Below, one piece after another: positions 5,421 to 6,602 of a stretch of DNA of 6,602 nucleotides. The stretch is from the NCBI GenBank assembly GCA_023425455.1, contig JAFACP010000131.1, forward strand, positions 1 to 6,602, given 5' to 3'. The stretch comes from Pseudomonadota bacterium (GTDB lineage Bacteria; Pseudomonadota; Gammaproteobacteria; Enterobacterales; Enterobacteriaceae). The position numbers and the translations under genes were made by a program. The stretch's first letter is position 1, and each line of letters opens with the position of its first letter. The notes beneath the pieces are model-generated. The model made no database searches and was not told the origin of the DNA. It saw only the letters and a list, made by a program, of their open reading frames with translations.

Positions 5421-6602
5421 TTATTTATCTCCGGAAGTCGACAGAGGTTCATTCACCGCAGAAAGTGGACGCGCAGGCGTGCCAGCGTGCGCCGTGCCGT
5501 TTTGCCCTGCTGTCGTCGGCCCCTTTTTAATTAAGCGCACCAGGTAGAGATAGCCCACGCCAAACACGGCGCTGTAGACCACGATAAAGGCCAGCAGGCT
5601 CACGGACATATGCAGTTCGCCATGGGCAGATACCGCGTCACGCGTGCGCTGCAGGCCGTAGACCACCCACGGCTGTCGACCGACTTCCGTGGTGACCCAC
5701 CCCGCCAGGATGGCAACCAGGCCAGAGGGCCCCATCGCCAGCGCCAGCCAGAGGAACGGACGACACTGATAAAGCCTGCCGCGCCAGCGCAGCCAGGCGC
5801 TGACCACGCCGGTCAACACCATCAGCATCCCCAGGCCCGCCATCACGCGAAACGACCAGAAGATAAGGGTTGAGTCAGGACGATCCGCTTTCGGGAAGCT
5901 TTTCAGCGCCGGCACCTGCTTATCGAGGCTATGGGTCAATATCAAACTGCCAAGATAGGGGATCTCAACCTTGTAGCGGGTCGTTTCAGCAGCCATATCC
6001 GGCACACCAAACAGCACCAGCGGCGTGGCTTCACCCGGCGGGTTTTCCCAGTGCCCTTCGATAGCGGCAATCTTGGCGGGCTGATGTTGCAGCGTATTGA
6101 GCCCGTGCGCATCGCCGATCAGCGCCTGTACTGGAGCGACGATCAGCGCCATCCACAGCGCCATCGAGAACATTTTTCGCACCGCCGGCATGTCATTTCC
6201 TTTCAGCAAGTGCCACGCGCCAGAGGCGCCGACGAAAAAGGCGCTGGCCAGAAACGCCGCCGTCGACATATGCAGCAGACGGTACGGGAACGACGGGTTG
6301 AAGATGATTTTCAGCCAGTCAACCGGCACCACAACGCCGTTCTCAATCGCGTAGCCCTGCGGCGTCTGCATCCAGCTGTTTGACGCCAGGATCCAGAAGG
6401 TTGAGAACAGCGTCCCCAGCGCCCCCATGCAGGTTGAGAAGAAGTGCAGCCCCGGTCCGACGCGGGTCCAGCCGAATAACATCACCCCGAGAAAACCGGC
6501 TTCAAGGAAAAAGGCGGTTAACACTTCATAGGACAGCAGCGGCCCGGTAATGCTGCCGGCAAACTGTGAAAAACCGCTCCAGTTGGTGCCAAACTGGTAG
6601 GC
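5421..6602 (-). CDS. cioA: Cytochrome bd-type ubiquinol oxidase subunit I (CioA/CydA), 5' end beyond window
   Basis: The haem-bearing quinol-oxidising subunit. The last 393 residues are visible, beginning AYQFGTNWSGF; by alignment about 73 N-terminal residues, including the haem ligand equivalent to E. coli His19, are outside. Visible residues: Glu26 and Glu34 in SYEVLTAFFLE (Glu99, Glu107), His111 in LLHMSTAA (His186), Lys177 and Glu182 in QPAKIAAIE (quinol-site Lys252, Glu257), Arg252 and Met254 in FRVM (Arg391, Met393), and GRQPW (308-312). His-to-Lys spacing equals that of E. coli (66), but Lys-to-Met is 77 against 141, so the Q-loop is short, as in cyanide-insensitive CioA. A GTG at 6524 is internal, not the start. 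A hydrophilic tail of about 35 residues follows the last helix. First gene visible of a cioA-cioB-DUF2474 operon. Confidence 0.94.
   Translation of the reverse strand, partial: AYQFGTNWSGFSQFAGSITGPLLSYEVLTAFFLEAGFLGVMLFGWTRVGPGLHFFSTCMGALGTLFSTFWILASNSWMQTPQGYAIENGVVVPVDWLKIIFNPSFPYRLLHMSTAAFLASAFFVGASGAWHLLKGNDMPAVRKMFSMALWMALIVAPVQALIGDAHGLNTLQHQPAKIAAIEGHWENPPGEATPLVLFGVPDMAAETTRYKVEIPYLGSLILTHSLDKQVPALKSFPKADRPDSTLIFWSFRVMAGLGMLMVLTGVVSAWLRWRGRLYQCRPFLWLALAMGPSGLVAILAGWVTTEVGRQPWVVYGLQRTRDAVSAHGELHMSVSLLAFIVVYSAVFGVGYLYLVRLIKKGPTTAGQNGTAHAGTPARPLSAVNEPLSTSGDK

Noticed and set aside
5931..6383. Plus-strand open frames across cioA and cioB, such as a 150-residue one
   Set aside because: They are rich in Arg, Gln, His and Pro with no recognisable motif, and lie opposite genes with intact oxidase residues.
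6522..6524. GTG as the start of a 367-residue oxidase subunit I
   Set aside because: The frame continues to the window edge with conserved CioA residues (FGTNWS and the Glu99 equivalent), so the GTG is an internal valine codon.

Overview
The window is chromosomal DNA from an Enterobacteriaceae member. The best guess is the Enterobacter/Klebsiella side of the family. This rests on near-identity of YchH, Pth and YchF to the E. coli proteins as I remember them, the E. coli-like ychH/pth-ychF divergent arrangement, and a bestrophin that resembles the Klebsiella pneumoniae channel KpBest down to its pore residues. No database search was possible.

Left part (1-2471) is conserved housekeeping DNA. 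ychH (minus) encodes a small two-helix membrane stress protein. It diverges from pth-ychF (plus), a peptidyl-tRNA hydrolase starting at GTG 592 followed by a ribosome-binding P-loop ATPase. The 272-base divergent region holds a CRP half-site plus a TATACT -10 spaced as a class II CRP promoter for ychH, and a plausible sigma70 promoter for pth. A GC-rich hairpin without a T-run lies between pth and ychF.

Middle part (2472-4253) is a small accessory segment. An unrecognised 157-residue exported protein (minus) and a YneE/KpBest-type bestrophin channel (plus) diverge from a 341-base AT-rich region. Each converges on its outer neighbour across a strong bidirectional terminator (2446-2471 and 4221-4253).

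Right part (4264-6602, minus) is a terminal-oxidase operon of the cyanide-insensitive bd type: cioA (its start lies beyond the right edge), cioB, and a 48-residue DUF2474-like membrane peptide. Both junctions are tightly coupled: TAA directly followed by ATG, then a one-base TGATG overlap. The K-to-M spacing in CioA is about 64 residues shorter than in E. coli CydA, which marks a short Q-loop enzyme.

I found no mobile element, CRISPR array, tRNA, rRNA or defence system, and nothing that convincingly forms a new system. The parts most worth following up are the unknown exported protein, the small oxidase peptide and the regulatory sites.
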